From the NCBI GenBank assembly GCA_036796975.1, contig DAIRBY010000017.1:1-63069 (forward strand): a stretch of 63,069 nt of DNA. The letters run 5' to 3'. The position numbers were made by a program, and so were the translations under genes. Positions 1 to 10,253 of this stretch are shown here, piece after piece; within the stretch, counting starts at the first letter, position 1; each line of letters starts with the position of its first letter. This DNA comes from UBA8190 sp003453695. Lineage in GTDB: Bacteria; Actinomycetota; Acidimicrobiia; Acidimicrobiales; UBA8190. Under the pieces are notes generated by a model, which saw only the letters and a program-made list of their open reading frames with translations, ran no database searches and was not told where the DNA came from.

Positions 1-366
1 CGGCGCCGAGGCGGCAGCCGGCCGGGGTGCGGGGGTCGAGGGGGCCGGTGCCGAGGCGGCGGCGGGCTGCGAAGCCGGGTCTCGGGACGGGGCGGCAGGC
101 GCAGCGGGAGCCGGTCGAGTCGGCGTCGGCTCGGCAGCAGGGCGGACGGCCTTGGGGCGGGGCTCGGCGGCAGGCTCCTCGGGGACGACGGCGCGGCGAA
201 GGCCTTCGGCGTCCGCCTTGCGACGGACGCGGTCGGCCTGGGCGTCCTCGATCGAGGACGAGTGGCTCTTCACGCCGATCCCCAACGACACGGCGAGGTC
301 GAGCGCCTCTTTGTTGGACAGACCGAGCTCTCTAGCCAGCTCGTAGACGCGAATCTTCTTCGGCAC
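1..366 (-). CDS. infB: Translation initiation factor IF-2, N-terminal part (cut by window edge)
   Basis: This is the first 122 codons of IF-2, the GTPase that places initiator tRNA on the 30S subunit. The rest lies to the left of the window. The GTG start gives an N-terminus beginning M-P-K-K-I-R-V-Y-E-L-A, and the next ~55 residues (ELGLSNKEAL, then GIGVKSHSSS) are the small helical IF2_N domain. After about residue 65 the chain becomes Ala/Pro-rich, the usual long disordered linker of actinobacterial IF-2. The G domain is not visible. It sits 14 bases after ylxR, in the classic rimP-nusA-ylxR-infB order. The family call is firm; only completeness is lacking. Confidence 0.93.
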   Translation of the reverse strand, partial: MPKKIRVYELARELGLSNKEALDLAVSLGIGVKSHSSSIEDAQADRVRRKADAEGLRRAVVPEEPAAEPRPKAVRPAAEPTPTRPAPAAPAAPSRDPASQPAAASAPAPSTPAPRPAAASAP

Positions 367-380
367 CTGCTCCTACGTTC

Positions 381-707
381 CTAGCTCTCCCCGCCGTCGT
401 GCCTGCGACGACCAGGCCTACCATCCTCGCACACCTCGGCCTCGGCCCCTCCGACCTCAGCCTCGGCGTGCACTGCCGCTCTCATGCGCTGCACGGCTTC
501 GTCGGTCACCCTCACCCGCAGCGCCCTGTCGATGGCGTGCTGTCGGATGGCCCGCTCCAGGCAGGAGAGCGAGCCCCGGCACAGCCATGCGCCCCTCCCG
601 CCGGTGCCGCCCATGATCAGCGACACCCCGGACACCTGAGGATCGCGGTGCAGGCGCACCAAGTCCTGAGGCGAGCGTATGCGCCGGCAGCCGATGCACG
701 TGCGCAG
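381..707 (-). CDS. ylxR: YlxR (DUF448) family RNA-binding protein, probable CTG start
   Basis: YlxR is a small nucleic-acid-binding protein (called RnpM in some species) encoded between nusA and infB. The visible sequence has the family marks: a CIGCRR motif at the N-terminus, then DLVRL and GRGAWLC followed by a CL pair. Frame analysis shows a TGA upstream of the CIGC motif with no ATG, GTG or TTG between them. The first conventional start is a TTG at 662, which would remove the conserved CxxC segment. A CTG at 707 gives L-R-T-C-I-G-C, which matches how relatives begin (V-R-T-C-x-G-C). I therefore start it at 707 (108 residues), five bases after the nusA stop. No strong ribosome site is visible, so translation may depend on coupling to nusA. 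Confidence 0.82.
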   Translation of the reverse strand: MRTCIGCRRIRSPQDLVRLHRDPQVSGVSLIMGGTGGRGAWLCRGSLSCLERAIRQHAIDRALRVRVTDEAVQRMRAAVHAEAEVGGAEAEVCEDGRPGRRRHDGGES

Positions 708-712
708 AGGTG

Positions 713-2056
713 CTACCGGTTGCCCCCCGATGCTTCATCGGCGGCGACCTGGGGCACCGCAGCGCCCTCTGCTCCTTCGGCGGCGGCCTCGGGCGGGGAC
801 GGCGTGTCGGGCTCCGTCGGTGCGTCCGCCTCCGATGTGGCCGGGGCGTCCGCCTCCGCGGTGGCCGGGGCGTCTGGCTCCCGCCCGGCTGCGGGCGGCG
901 GGGTGGCCTCGGTGACCGGCTCCGGCGACCCTGGGGCCTGTTCACCCCCGGCGGCAACCCGCGACCACTCGGCAACCGAGACGGCCTCTCCTCCTTCGGC
1001 CGGCTGCCACACCATCTCGCCGGCCTCGTTCTCGACCCACTCGCCTTCGGCCCACTCTTCGCCGAGACCGGCTTCCTCGTCGGCCAGCTGCGTCTCGCTC
1101 TTGATGTCGACGCGCCATCCGGTGAGGCGGGCTGCCAAGCGGGCGTTCTGGCCCTCCTTGCCGATGGCGAGCGACAACTGGTAGTCGCTCACGACCACCG
1201 TCGCCGTGCCGGTCAGGTCGTCCAGACGGACCTCACGCACCCGGGCCGGCTGCAGGGCGGCCTGGATGAAGTCGACGGGATCGTCGGAGAACGGCACCAC
1301 GTCGATGCGCTCGCCTCGAAGCTCGTTGGTGACCATGCGCACGCGCGACCCACGGGCACCGACGCACGCCCCCACCGGATCGACATTCGGGTCGTTGGAC
1401 CACACGGCGATCTTGGTGCGATGACCCGGTTCGCGAGCCGCCGCCTTGATCTCGACCACACCCGAGGAGATCTCGGGCACTTCGAGCTCGAAGAGGCGCT
1501 TCACCAGCCCGGGGTGACTCCGGCTCACCACGATCTGCGGGCCCTTGGTCGTCTTGCGGACCTCGACGATGTAGGCCTTCAGCCTGGCGCCGTGCTCGTA
1601 GCGCTCGTAGGGCACCTGCTCGGCCTGGGGCAGCAGCGCCTCCACCTTGCCCAGGTCGAGCAGGGTGTAGCGGTTGTCGGTCTGCTGGACGATCCCGGTG
1701 ACGATGTCGCCCTCGCGTCCGGCGTACTCCTCGTACTTGAGGTCGCGCTCGGCCTCGCGGATCCGCTGCAGGATCACCTGCTTGGCGGTCTGGGCGGCGA
1801 TCCGCCCGAAGTCCTCGGGGGTGTCGTCCCATTCCCGGACGACGTTCCCGTCTTCGTCGAGCTCCTGGCCGTAGACGCGGATCTCGCCGGACTCGGGGTC
1901 GATCGTGACGACTGCCTCTTCGGCCGCGCCCGGGCGCCGCTTGTACGCCGCCACCAGGGCGTTGGCCAGTGCATCGAGAAGGGTGTCCACCGAGATGCCC
2001 TTGTCCCTGGCGATCTGGCTCAGGGCGTCGAGGAACTCGAAGTTCGTCTTGCTCAT
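713..2056 (-). CDS. nusA: Transcription termination/antitermination factor NusA
   Basis: NusA binds RNA polymerase and nascent RNA to control pausing, termination and antitermination. The 447-residue product opens with M-S-K-T-N-F-E-F-L-D-A-L and contains the N-terminal polymerase-binding domain, an S1 segment (GDIVTGIVQQ), and KH1 and KH2 regions (VGACVGARGSR, LAIGKEGQNARLAARLTGW). About 100 C-terminal residues form an acidic, Ala/Pro-rich tail with an eight-residue near-repeat (EADAPAT), instead of the acidic repeats of enteric NusA. The ATG start overlaps the rimP stop in an ATGA, the usual coupling in this operon. An alternative start farther upstream would run inside rimP and is unlikely. 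Confidence 0.96.
   Translation of the reverse strand: MSKTNFEFLDALSQIARDKGISVDTLLDALANALVAAYKRRPGAAEEAVVTIDPESGEIRVYGQELDEDGNVVREWDDTPEDFGRIAAQTAKQVILQRIREAERDLKYEEYAGREGDIVTGIVQQTDNRYTLLDLGKVEALLPQAEQVPYERYEHGARLKAYIVEVRKTTKGPQIVVSRSHPGLVKRLFELEVPEISSGVVEIKAAAREPGHRTKIAVWSNDPNVDPVGACVGARGSRVRMVTNELRGERIDVVPFSDDPVDFIQAALQPARVREVRLDDLTGTATVVVSDYQLSLAIGKEGQNARLAARLTGWRVDIKSETQLADEEAGLGEEWAEGEWVENEAGEMVWQPAEGGEAVSVAEWSRVAAGGEQAPGSPEPVTEATPPPAAGREPDAPATAEADAPATSEADAPTEPDTPSPPEAAAEGAEGAAVPQVAADEASGGNR
819..876. repeat. 24-bp tandem repeat in the nusA tail
   Basis: The block GTGGCCGGGGCGTC recurs exactly 24 bases apart (837 and 861), with a weaker copy upstream. In nusA it encodes the repeated octad E-A-D-A-P-A-T/S of the disordered C-terminal tail. 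Such in-frame repeats probably vary in copy number between strains. Confidence 0.6.
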
Positions 2057-2598
2057 GGCGTCGTGACCCTCTTCCTGTCGGTCCCCCGCCGGCCGCCCGC
2101 CCCCCGACGCTTCGACGCGCCGCCTCCAGGACCCTCGGAGACCCCCCACTCGAACACGGTTCGCGCCCGCTCGATCTCGCTGTAGGCGAAGCGCACGGAA
2201 GGGCCGTCCTGGCCCTGCTCGCCGGCCGGCTGCAGCGCGAAGCCCTCGCCGTCGGCACAGAGCAAGCGTCCCGTCAGGCGGCGGGCGCCGGGCTCACCGG
2301 ACAGCGTCCGGACCGTGACCGTCTCTCCGACGGCCCGGGCGAAGTGGGCCGGCGTGCGCAGCGGGCGCTCCACACCCGGGCTCGTGACCTCGAGGGTGTA
2401 GCGGTGCCCGGGCAGCGGGTCGTGGGAGTCCAGGACGGCGGACACGGCCCGGGTGGCCTCGGCGATGGCGTCCAGCGGGGCGCCGCCGGGGCCGTCCACC
2501 ACCGCCCGGACGAGGCCGGGACGCACCTCCAGGTCGACCAGTTCGAGTCCGCAGTGAGCCACGGTGGAGGCGAGCAGGTCGAAGAGCTCGTCACCCAC
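2053..2598 (-). CDS. rimP: Ribosome maturation factor RimP
   Basis: RimP assists 30S subunit assembly. The 181-residue protein carries the family hallmarks: GLELVDLEV near residue 17, the S-H-D-P-L-P-G-H stretch, and LEVTSPGVERPL at about residues 90-101. The last ~30 residues are a basic, Gly/Arg-rich extension. Translation appears to start at a GTG. Its stop overlaps the nusA ATG by four bases, so the two are probably translationally coupled. It is the first gene of the rimP-nusA-ylxR-infB operon. The 295-base gap on its right separates it from divergently transcribed proS and should hold promoters for both. Confidence 0.94.
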   Translation of the reverse strand: MGDELFDLLASTVAHCGLELVDLEVRPGLVRAVVDGPGGAPLDAIAEATRAVSAVLDSHDPLPGHRYTLEVTSPGVERPLRTPAHFARAVGETVTVRTLSGEPGARRLTGRLLCADGEGFALQPAGEQGQDGPSVRFAYSEIERARTVFEWGVSEGPGGGASKRRGAGGRRGTDRKRVTTP

Positions 2599-2877
2599 CT
2601 CTGCTCACCTCCCTCTACGTGTTCGTCTGGTCCGACCATTCCCGGCGCCTGGCTCCCACCAGGCACCGTCGCTGCGGAAAGCAGAAGCGTGGGCTGCCCG
2701 CCCACGCTTCGGCGCACTGCTCCACTTCACTCTGAACGGCACCCGAAGTATACCAGCGGCCCCTCCTGGGCTTCCTGGCGCCCTGGGCCCTCTGACCGGC
2801 TCGTTTGGGCCGCCGCGCCCCCGAAATCGGCCGGCGCGCCGAGGCGCGGGGCTGGCCAGGTGAAGACCCCCAGGCCG

Positions 2878-2883
2878 TAGCAT
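2878..2883 (+). promoter_or_regulatory. Candidate -10 element for proS
   Basis: TAGCAT fits the actinobacterial TANNNT -10 pattern and ends 10 bases before the proS ATG. That spacing is close to what a leaderless mRNA would need. No purine-rich ribosome site lies just before the ATG, and no clear -35 was found. Confidence 0.35.
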
Positions 2884-2893
2884 CTCGGCCCAC

Positions 2894-4309
<1,416 letters not shown>

Positions 4310-5563
4310 CTACCGGGCGCCGCCGTCGCCGCCGGGGCCGCCCACGGTGCGGCGGATGAGGGCGACCTTCTCGGCCGAACGGTTGGCGTCTGCGCCCTTC
4401 TCGTCGAGCAGGGCCTGACGGTCCGCCTCCGCTTCGGCTGCGGCACCGCTGTCGGCGGCGGCCAGCCGGGCCTCGATGCCCTCGGCCACCAGGCGCTCCG
4501 CCTCCTCGACCAGCGCGCTCACCATGTCGTCCTCGGGCACGACCCGGACGATCTTGCCCTTGATGAACAGATGTCCCTTGCGCCGGCCGGCGGCGATGCC
4601 GATGTCGGCCTCTCGGGCCTCGCCCGGCCCGTTCACCACGCAGCCCATGACCGCCACCTGGATGGGCAGGGCGCGGGTCTCGAGCGCTGCTTGGGCCGCC
4701 TTGGCCACGCCGATCACGTCGATCTCGGCCCGTCCGCAGCTCGGGCAGGCGATGAGGTCGAGGCCCTTGCGCTCCCGCAGGCCCATGGCCTCGAGCAGCT
4801 GGCGCCCGGCGCGTGCTTCCTCCACCGGGTCGGCCGTGAGCGAGTAGCGGATGGTGTCGCCGATGCCCTCGGCCAGCAAGGTGGCGATGCCGGCCGTGCC
4901 CTTGACGAGCCCGGCCGGGGGCGGGCCCGCCTCGGTCACCCCGAGGTGCAGGGGGTGGTCGAAGGCCTCTGACGCCAGACGGTACGACTCGATCATGAGC
5001 GGCACCGACGACGCCTTCACCGAGATCTTCACGTCTTCGAACCCGACCTCGGCGAACAGGGCCAGCTCCATGCGCGCCGACTCGACCAGTGCCTCGGGCG
5101 TCGCCCCGCCGTAGCGCTTGTACAGCTCGGGATGCAGCGACCCGGCGTTGACCCCGATGCGGATGGGGATGCCGCGGTCACGTGCCTCGGACGCCACCAG
5201 TCGGATCTCGTCGGCCTTGCGCAGGTTGCCGGGGTTGAGGCGGAGCCCGTGCACGCCCGCCTCCAGGGCGGCGAGGGCCATCTCGTGGTGGAAATGGACG
5301 TCTGCCACGATGGGGACCGGCGAGCGCGGGACGATGTGCGCCAGTCCCTCGGCCGCCTCCTGCTCGTTGCAGGTGCAGCGGACGATGTCGGCGCCGGCGG
5401 CGGCCAGCGCGTAGATCTGGCTCAACGTGGCGTCGACGTCCGCCGTCTTGGTCGTCGTCATCGACTGCACGGAGACGGGCGCATCACCGCCCACGGCCAC
5501 CGAGCCGACGTGGATCTGCCGGGTGGGGCGGCGACCTGCGGTGAGCTTCGCCATGCGGCTCAT
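4310..5563 (-). CDS. ispG: 4-hydroxy-3-methylbut-2-enyl diphosphate synthase (IspG/GcpE)
   Basis: IspG carries out the penultimate step of the MEP isoprenoid pathway with a 4Fe-4S cluster. The 417-residue protein contains VSVQSMTTT at the N-terminus, GSLHPEL and SVKAS segments of the TIM barrel, and the cluster-binding C-terminal part with CPSCGR and GCVVNGPGEA. The ATG at 5563 has a GGAGG site six bases upstream; the in-frame ATG at 5554 is less well placed. Three of the last genes of this run (dxr, rseP, ispG) keep the common actinobacterial dxr-rseP-ispG order. The 3' end directly abuts convergent proS with no gap. About 40 C-terminal residues (Ala/Asp-rich, then a basic end) are a lineage extension. 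Confidence 0.96.
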   Translation of the reverse strand: MSRMAKLTAGRRPTRQIHVGSVAVGGDAPVSVQSMTTTKTADVDATLSQIYALAAAGADIVRCTCNEQEAAEGLAHIVPRSPVPIVADVHFHHEMALAALEAGVHGLRLNPGNLRKADEIRLVASEARDRGIPIRIGVNAGSLHPELYKRYGGATPEALVESARMELALFAEVGFEDVKISVKASSVPLMIESYRLASEAFDHPLHLGVTEAGPPPAGLVKGTAGIATLLAEGIGDTIRYSLTADPVEEARAGRQLLEAMGLRERKGLDLIACPSCGRAEIDVIGVAKAAQAALETRALPIQVAVMGCVVNGPGEAREADIGIAAGRRKGHLFIKGKIVRVVPEDDMVSALVEEAERLVAEGIEARLAAADSGAAAEAEADRQALLDEKGADANRSAEKVALIRRTVGGPGGDGGAR

Positions 5564-5687
5564 GTCGCACCTCCTCCTTCCCATTGTGCCGGGTTCCGGC
5601 TGCGGTCCATGCCGCGGGCCCTGGCGCTGCGCCTGCCAGGGAGGACCGCTCCATCGCCGGCGGCTCCGGATCGTCGTCCGGGCGGCC

Positions 5688-6968
5688 CTAGTGGAAGGGA
5701 TTGGCCAGGGGGTGCGTGATGTCGAGATACAAGGCCGACACCACGATGAATCCCAGGAAGAGGAGAAAGGCGTAGGCGACGGGGGCGAGCTTGCGGACGT
5801 CGGCGTGATAGGCGCGGCCGCGGCGGCTCCTGATCCGTTCGTAGACGGCCACCGCCACATGCCCGCCGTCGAGGGGGAGCATGGGGACGAGGTTCACGAT
5901 GCCCACGAACACGTTGATCGAGACCAGCACGGCCACCAGCCCGCCCCACCCCGCCTCGGCGCCCTGGACCCCGGTACGCACGGCCCCGTAGATCGACTGG
6001 ATGCGCACGGTCGAGTGCTCAGACGCCTTGGCGGCCTGGGCGTTGGTCAGGTCGTGCCAGTACGACGAGAGCCCGTGGGGCGAGAAGATCTGGCCGAGCG
6101 CCGAGAAGGACGCCGTGACCGTGTCGCCCAGGGCCACGAAGGAGCGCCCCACGGCGCGCACCGGTCCGATGGAGGAGTTGCCCTCGGCCAGCTCGACGCC
6201 GATGCGGCCCTGGGCCTTTCCGTTGGCGGTCTCCGTCGCCGGTGTGACCGTGAGGTGGCGGACCATCCCGTTTCTCCGGACACCGAGCTTCACCGCCTGA
6301 CCGGCATGGGCGCCGATGACGCCGGCCAGCATGTTCACGCCGGTCACCCGCCTGCCGTCGGCGGAGGTGATCACGTCACCGGCATGCAGGCCGGCCTGGC
6401 GGGCCGGGTCGGCGCCGTGGGCCAGCGGGGCAAGGGCCTGCACCTGCACCACACTCGAGGAGGGCACGCCGGCGAAGGTGAAGTACGTCCAGATGAGGAG
6501 CACCGCCATCACGCCGTGCATGGTGGAGCCCGCCAAGGCCACGATGAGCCGGTTGTGGAAGGGCTGCTGCCGGTAGGTGCGCGGCTCGTCGGCCGGGTCG
6601 ACCTCCTCCAGGTTGCTCATCCCGACGATCTTCACGTAGCCGCCCGCCGGGATGGCCTTGATGCCGTACTCGGTCTCGCCCCTGCGCACCGACCACAAGC
6701 GCGGTCCGAACCCGAGGAAGTACTCGGTCACCTTCATGTGGCTCCACTTGGCAGTGGCGAAGTGACCGAGCTCGTGCAGCATGATCATGACGATGAGCGC
6801 AACGATGACGATGAGCAGGTCGGTGGTGTGGGTGGCGAAGGCGGCCAGGACCACGAGGAGGATCACGAGCGCCAGCTCGCCCAGCGACCGCGCCGTCGAG
6901 CTCGCCGGCGGTGGGATGCGGGGCGGGGCGGGGCGACCCTCGAGCAGCGTGCCGCCGGGCCAGCTCAT
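5688..6968 (-). CDS. rseP: RIP metalloprotease (RseP / site-2 protease family)
   Basis: This membrane zinc protease cleaves transmembrane substrates such as anti-sigma factors. The 426-residue protein shows the HELGH zinc motif inside the first long hydrophobic helix, a PDZ domain in the middle (AGDVITSADGR), and the second active-site segment NLVPMLPLDGGH with the catalytic aspartate. Transmembrane segments lie at both ends. The ATG at 6968 overlaps the dxr stop (ATGA), so the two are coupled. The conserved neighbour order dxr-rseP-ispG supports orthology with mycobacterial Rip1. The 124 bases between it and ispG hold nothing that I can name. Confidence 0.94.
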   Translation of the reverse strand: MSWPGGTLLEGRPAPPRIPPPASSTARSLGELALVILLVVLAAFATHTTDLLIVIVALIVMIMLHELGHFATAKWSHMKVTEYFLGFGPRLWSVRRGETEYGIKAIPAGGYVKIVGMSNLEEVDPADEPRTYRQQPFHNRLIVALAGSTMHGVMAVLLIWTYFTFAGVPSSSVVQVQALAPLAHGADPARQAGLHAGDVITSADGRRVTGVNMLAGVIGAHAGQAVKLGVRRNGMVRHLTVTPATETANGKAQGRIGVELAEGNSSIGPVRAVGRSFVALGDTVTASFSALGQIFSPHGLSSYWHDLTNAQAAKASEHSTVRIQSIYGAVRTGVQGAEAGWGGLVAVLVSINVFVGIVNLVPMLPLDGGHVAVAVYERIRSRRGRAYHADVRKLAPVAYAFLLFLGFIVVSALYLDITHPLANPFH

Positions 6969-8251
6969 GCGGCCCGTCCCAGCCGGCGGACGGCTTCCTC
7001 GGCCCTGAGCCGGGCCCGGCGATCGGCCTCCACCACGTCGCCCGCGCTCGAGGGAGCCGGGCTGTCGAAGCGCTCCACCGTCTCCGCCACCACGGGGGCG
7101 ATGGCCCCCCAGGTGATGCGGTGCTCCAAGAAGGCCGCCACCGCCACCTCGTTGCCGGCGTTGAGCCAGGCGGGGACGAGCCCCCCGGCCCGTCCGGCCG
7201 CCTCGGCCAGCTCGAGGCACCGGAACACGGCGCGGTCGGGCAGCTCGAAGTCGAGACGGCCCAGGACCGACCAGTCCAAGGCGCCGAAGGCATGGGCCAG
7301 GCGCCTGGGGTAGCCGAGCGCGTAGCCGATGGGCATGCGCATGTCGGGAAGCGACAGCTGTGCCACGGTGGCGCCGTCGGTGAACTCCACCATGGAGTGG
7401 ACCACCGACTGCGGATGGATCACGACGGTGATGCGGTCGTAGTCGACGCCGAACAGCTCGTGCGCCTCGATCACCTCGAGCCCCTTGTTCATGAGCGTCG
7501 ACGAGTCGATGGTCACCTTGGGTCCCATGCGCCACGTCGGATGGGCCAACGCCTCGTCGACACCCACGTCCTCGAGATCGTCGGGATGCCGGCCCCGGAA
7601 CGGCCCTCCACTGGCGGTGAGGACGAGGCGGCGCACCTCGGGCCCTCCCCCGCCGGCGCGCAGGCACTGGTGGAGGGCGCAGTGCTCGGAGTCGACCGGG
7701 ACGATCTCGGCGCCCGGCGTCCGCCTGGCCCGCTGGACGACCGGCGCACCGGCGATGAGCGACTCCTTGTTGGCGAGGGCCAGGCGCCGTCCCGACTCCA
7801 GGGCGGCCAGGGTGACGGGCAAGCCGGCGAAGCCGACAGCGGCATTGAGCACGACGTGTCCCCGCCTGGCCACCTCGCACAGCCCTTCCTCGCCTGCCAG
7901 CACCTCCGTGCCCTTCGGGACCGCCGCCGCCAAGGCCCGTGCCATGTCGGTGTCGGCCACGGCGACGGCGTCGGGGCGCAACGCCTTGGCCTGGGTGGCG
8001 AGCACCTCGACCGAGCGCCGGGCGGCCAGCGCCACCACGCGGAAGCGCTCGGGATCGGTCGCCACCACGTCGAGGGCCTGGATGCCGATCGATCCGGTGG
8101 ACCCGACGATGCTGACTTCGATCGGGCTCACCTCGATGGGATCGGCGCCGGCCGGGCCCGCCTGGAGGCCCCTGGCCGCGGAGGGCACGCCGCCCGCCCC
8201 GGGCGGCAGCGGGTCACCCACCTCAGCTGTGCGCTGCGTCATGGCATCCAT
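6965..8251 (-). CDS. dxr: 1-deoxy-D-xylulose 5-phosphate reductoisomerase
   Basis: Dxr converts DXP to MEP using NADPH, the committed step of non-mevalonate isoprenoid synthesis. The 428-residue protein has the nucleotide motif GSTGSIG, the ALANKESL helix, the metal-binding PVDSEH segment, LTASGGPF and the TIDSSTLMNKGLE block. The first ~45 residues before VSIVGSTG are a poorly conserved extension; an in-frame ATG also occurs three codons in, so the exact start is open. It lies 108 bases after cdsA and overlaps rseP by four bases. Confidence 0.96.
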   Translation of the reverse strand: MDAMTQRTAEVGDPLPPGAGGVPSAARGLQAGPAGADPIEVSPIEVSIVGSTGSIGIQALDVVATDPERFRVVALAARRSVEVLATQAKALRPDAVAVADTDMARALAAAVPKGTEVLAGEEGLCEVARRGHVVLNAAVGFAGLPVTLAALESGRRLALANKESLIAGAPVVQRARRTPGAEIVPVDSEHCALHQCLRAGGGGPEVRRLVLTASGGPFRGRHPDDLEDVGVDEALAHPTWRMGPKVTIDSSTLMNKGLEVIEAHELFGVDYDRITVVIHPQSVVHSMVEFTDGATVAQLSLPDMRMPIGYALGYPRRLAHAFGALDWSVLGRLDFELPDRAVFRCLELAEAAGRAGGLVPAWLNAGNEVAVAAFLEHRITWGAIAPVVAETVERFDSPAPSSAGDVVEADRRARLRAEEAVRRLGRAA

Positions 8252-8359
8252 TGGTCCCGTCCATTGTGGGCGACACCCGTCGGCTGTGGGTGCCAGGCCG
8301 TCGCCCCGGCCCGCCGTGTCGCCCCGTCCCGACCTGCCATCGAGGGGTCTGGCCTGGCT

Positions 8360-10252
8360 CTACCCGAGATGGAGCAGTCGCACGAGGTAGTAGGTGGCGG
8401 GAAGGGCGAAGAGCAGGCCGTCCACCCGGTCGATGACCCCGCCGTGGCCCGGCAGCAGCGATCCCAGGTCCTTCACCCCCAGATCGCGCTTCACGAGGGA
8501 CTCGCACAGGTCGCCGACGGGAGCCACGACGGCGATGACGACGCCGAGGACGGCCGCCTTGCCGGCGGTCCACGGATGGACGTGGCCGGTGATGACCACC
8601 GAGGCCGCCACCGCCAGGACGGCACCGCCCACCCAGCCTTCCCAGGTCTTGTTGGGGCTCACGTGCGGGGCCAGTTGGTGCCGGCCCAGCCAGCTGCCGA
8701 CGACCAGGGCACCGACGTCGGCGGCCACGGTGGCGACGACGGCGCCCAGGACGAAGGCCAAGCCGTGGCGGTCGGGGTAGATCGACGGCGCCGCCATGAG
8801 CGCCACGAAGGAGCCCAGGACGGCCACCCACCCGAACACGAGCAGGGTCGAGGAGATGCCGTCCACCGCCGCCGAGCGATCGGCGCCGACCAGGTACCAG
8901 ACCATGACGGTCATCACGAGCAACGCCGCCACGAGGGGCAGGGCGGAGATGCCCTTCGAATAGGCACTCGCCATGAGCGCGATCGTCGCCACCAACCCGA
9001 GAAGGGTGGCCGGGTGCCTTCCGGCTCGGCGCAGGGCGGCATAGACCTCCGCCGCCGCCAAGGTGAACGCCACGGAAGCCAGCACCACGGTGGCGATGGG
9101 CCCGGCGTACAGGCATGCCACGACGACACCGGCGATCCCCACACCGGTGGCCAAGGCGGCGGGCACGTTGCGCCGGCCGCCGGCCGGAGGTGCCGCCGCC
9201 AGCGGAGGACGGGTCGGGCGCCGCTGACGGGTGGCGGCCGCCGGACGCAGCGTCTCAGAGCCGACGTCCACCGTTGCCGTGTCGCCGGCCGGCGCCATCG
9301 ACATCTCGCTGGCCGGTGACGTCGAGCCGGGGGACGACGACAGCGCCTCGGACACCGCCGGCGCGCCAGCGGTGGTCATCAAGGACGGATCAGTCGGAGA
9401 AGACGGCGGCCACGGCTGACCGCTTTCCCGGCCGGGCCAGCCCCCGTCCTCGGACTCCTCGTCCCACCACGAGGCGCCGCCTTCGCCCCGATCGGTCCCT
9501 TCCTCGCCGGCGTCCAGCTCGTCTCCCGCCGCCGCCAACGGATCCGACAGGGACTGCTGCCCGCCCCGGTCTTCGTCCCAGCCTCGAACCACCGGCTGCT
9601 CGGCGGTCCGGTCGTCGGGGCCGGCGACCCCGGTCTCGTCGACCACCCGGCTCAGGTCGGCGCCGGGCCCCCCCTCCCCGGATCGGTCCGGCTCGTCCTC
9701 GCCTGCCTCCGACGATCCGAGGTCGTCGAATTCCCAGGGGCGGCGCTCTTCGAGCGGCGTCTCGTCGAGGGCCCCCACCCGGGTCTGGTCGTCGGCCAGC
9801 ATGGACGGCTCGTACCCGCCCGTGTCCTCCCACTCGTGCTCGTGCTCGCGCCACACCGGCCCGCTGTCGAACGCAGACCAGCCGGCGTCGTCGCCCTCCT
9901 CGCTGCGGCGGTCGATGATGGCCGGGACCTGGCCCGTGGGGGGGTCGCTCCAGTGGGGCAGGTCGGGCGACACCGCCGCCAGGTGACTGGTGTCGGGGGG
10001 AGGCGGAGGCTCAGGCTGACGCGGGGGCGGCGTCGAGTGGTGCACGAAGCCGAGATAGCGCTGCTCGCGCTGCTCGGGGTCTCCGGGTGCGGGCGGGCTC
10101 GGCGACGGCTGGTCGCCGGCCAGCACGGCGGCGGGCTCCGCCCCCACGATGCGCACCCGTTCGGTGATCGGCTCCGCTGCCTCTTGCTCTCGGTCTTCGT
10201 CCTGCTCGTCCACTTCGCCTCCCCGGCGGCGGCCCTCGGCCGCCGTCCGCAC
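8360..10252 (-). CDS. cdsA: Phosphatidate cytidylyltransferase with very long disordered N-terminus
   Basis: CdsA makes CDP-diacylglycerol for phospholipid synthesis in the membrane. The C-terminal ~260 residues are a normal CdsA: multiple hydrophobic helices, SPNKTWEGWVGG, and the signature ending KRDLGVKDLGSLLPGHGG followed by DRVD. The first ~370 residues are unusual: acidic, rich in Pro, Gly, Ser, Asp and Trp, with no recognisable fold. The reading frame is open through this region to a GTG one base after the frr stop codon, and the coding bias continues without a break, so I treat it as one protein of 630 residues. The GTG is well placed next to frr, but internal starts cannot be excluded. 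Confidence 0.88.
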   Translation of the reverse strand: MRTAAEGRRRGGEVDEQDEDREQEAAEPITERVRIVGAEPAAVLAGDQPSPSPPAPGDPEQREQRYLGFVHHSTPPPRQPEPPPPPDTSHLAAVSPDLPHWSDPPTGQVPAIIDRRSEEGDDAGWSAFDSGPVWREHEHEWEDTGGYEPSMLADDQTRVGALDETPLEERRPWEFDDLGSSEAGEDEPDRSGEGGPGADLSRVVDETGVAGPDDRTAEQPVVRGWDEDRGGQQSLSDPLAAAGDELDAGEEGTDRGEGGASWWDEESEDGGWPGRESGQPWPPSSPTDPSLMTTAGAPAVSEALSSSPGSTSPASEMSMAPAGDTATVDVGSETLRPAAATRQRRPTRPPLAAAPPAGGRRNVPAALATGVGIAGVVVACLYAGPIATVVLASVAFTLAAAEVYAALRRAGRHPATLLGLVATIALMASAYSKGISALPLVAALLVMTVMVWYLVGADRSAAVDGISSTLLVFGWVAVLGSFVALMAAPSIYPDRHGLAFVLGAVVATVAADVGALVVGSWLGRHQLAPHVSPNKTWEGWVGGAVLAVAASVVITGHVHPWTAGKAAVLGVVIAVVAPVGDLCESLVKRDLGVKDLGSLLPGHGGVIDRVDGLLFALPATYYLVRLLHLG

Positions 10253-10253
10253 C

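Noticed and set aside
6911..9319. A plus-strand frame of 802 codons across rseP, dxr and cdsA.
   Set aside because: It is antisense to three recognised genes and has no domain-like sequence.
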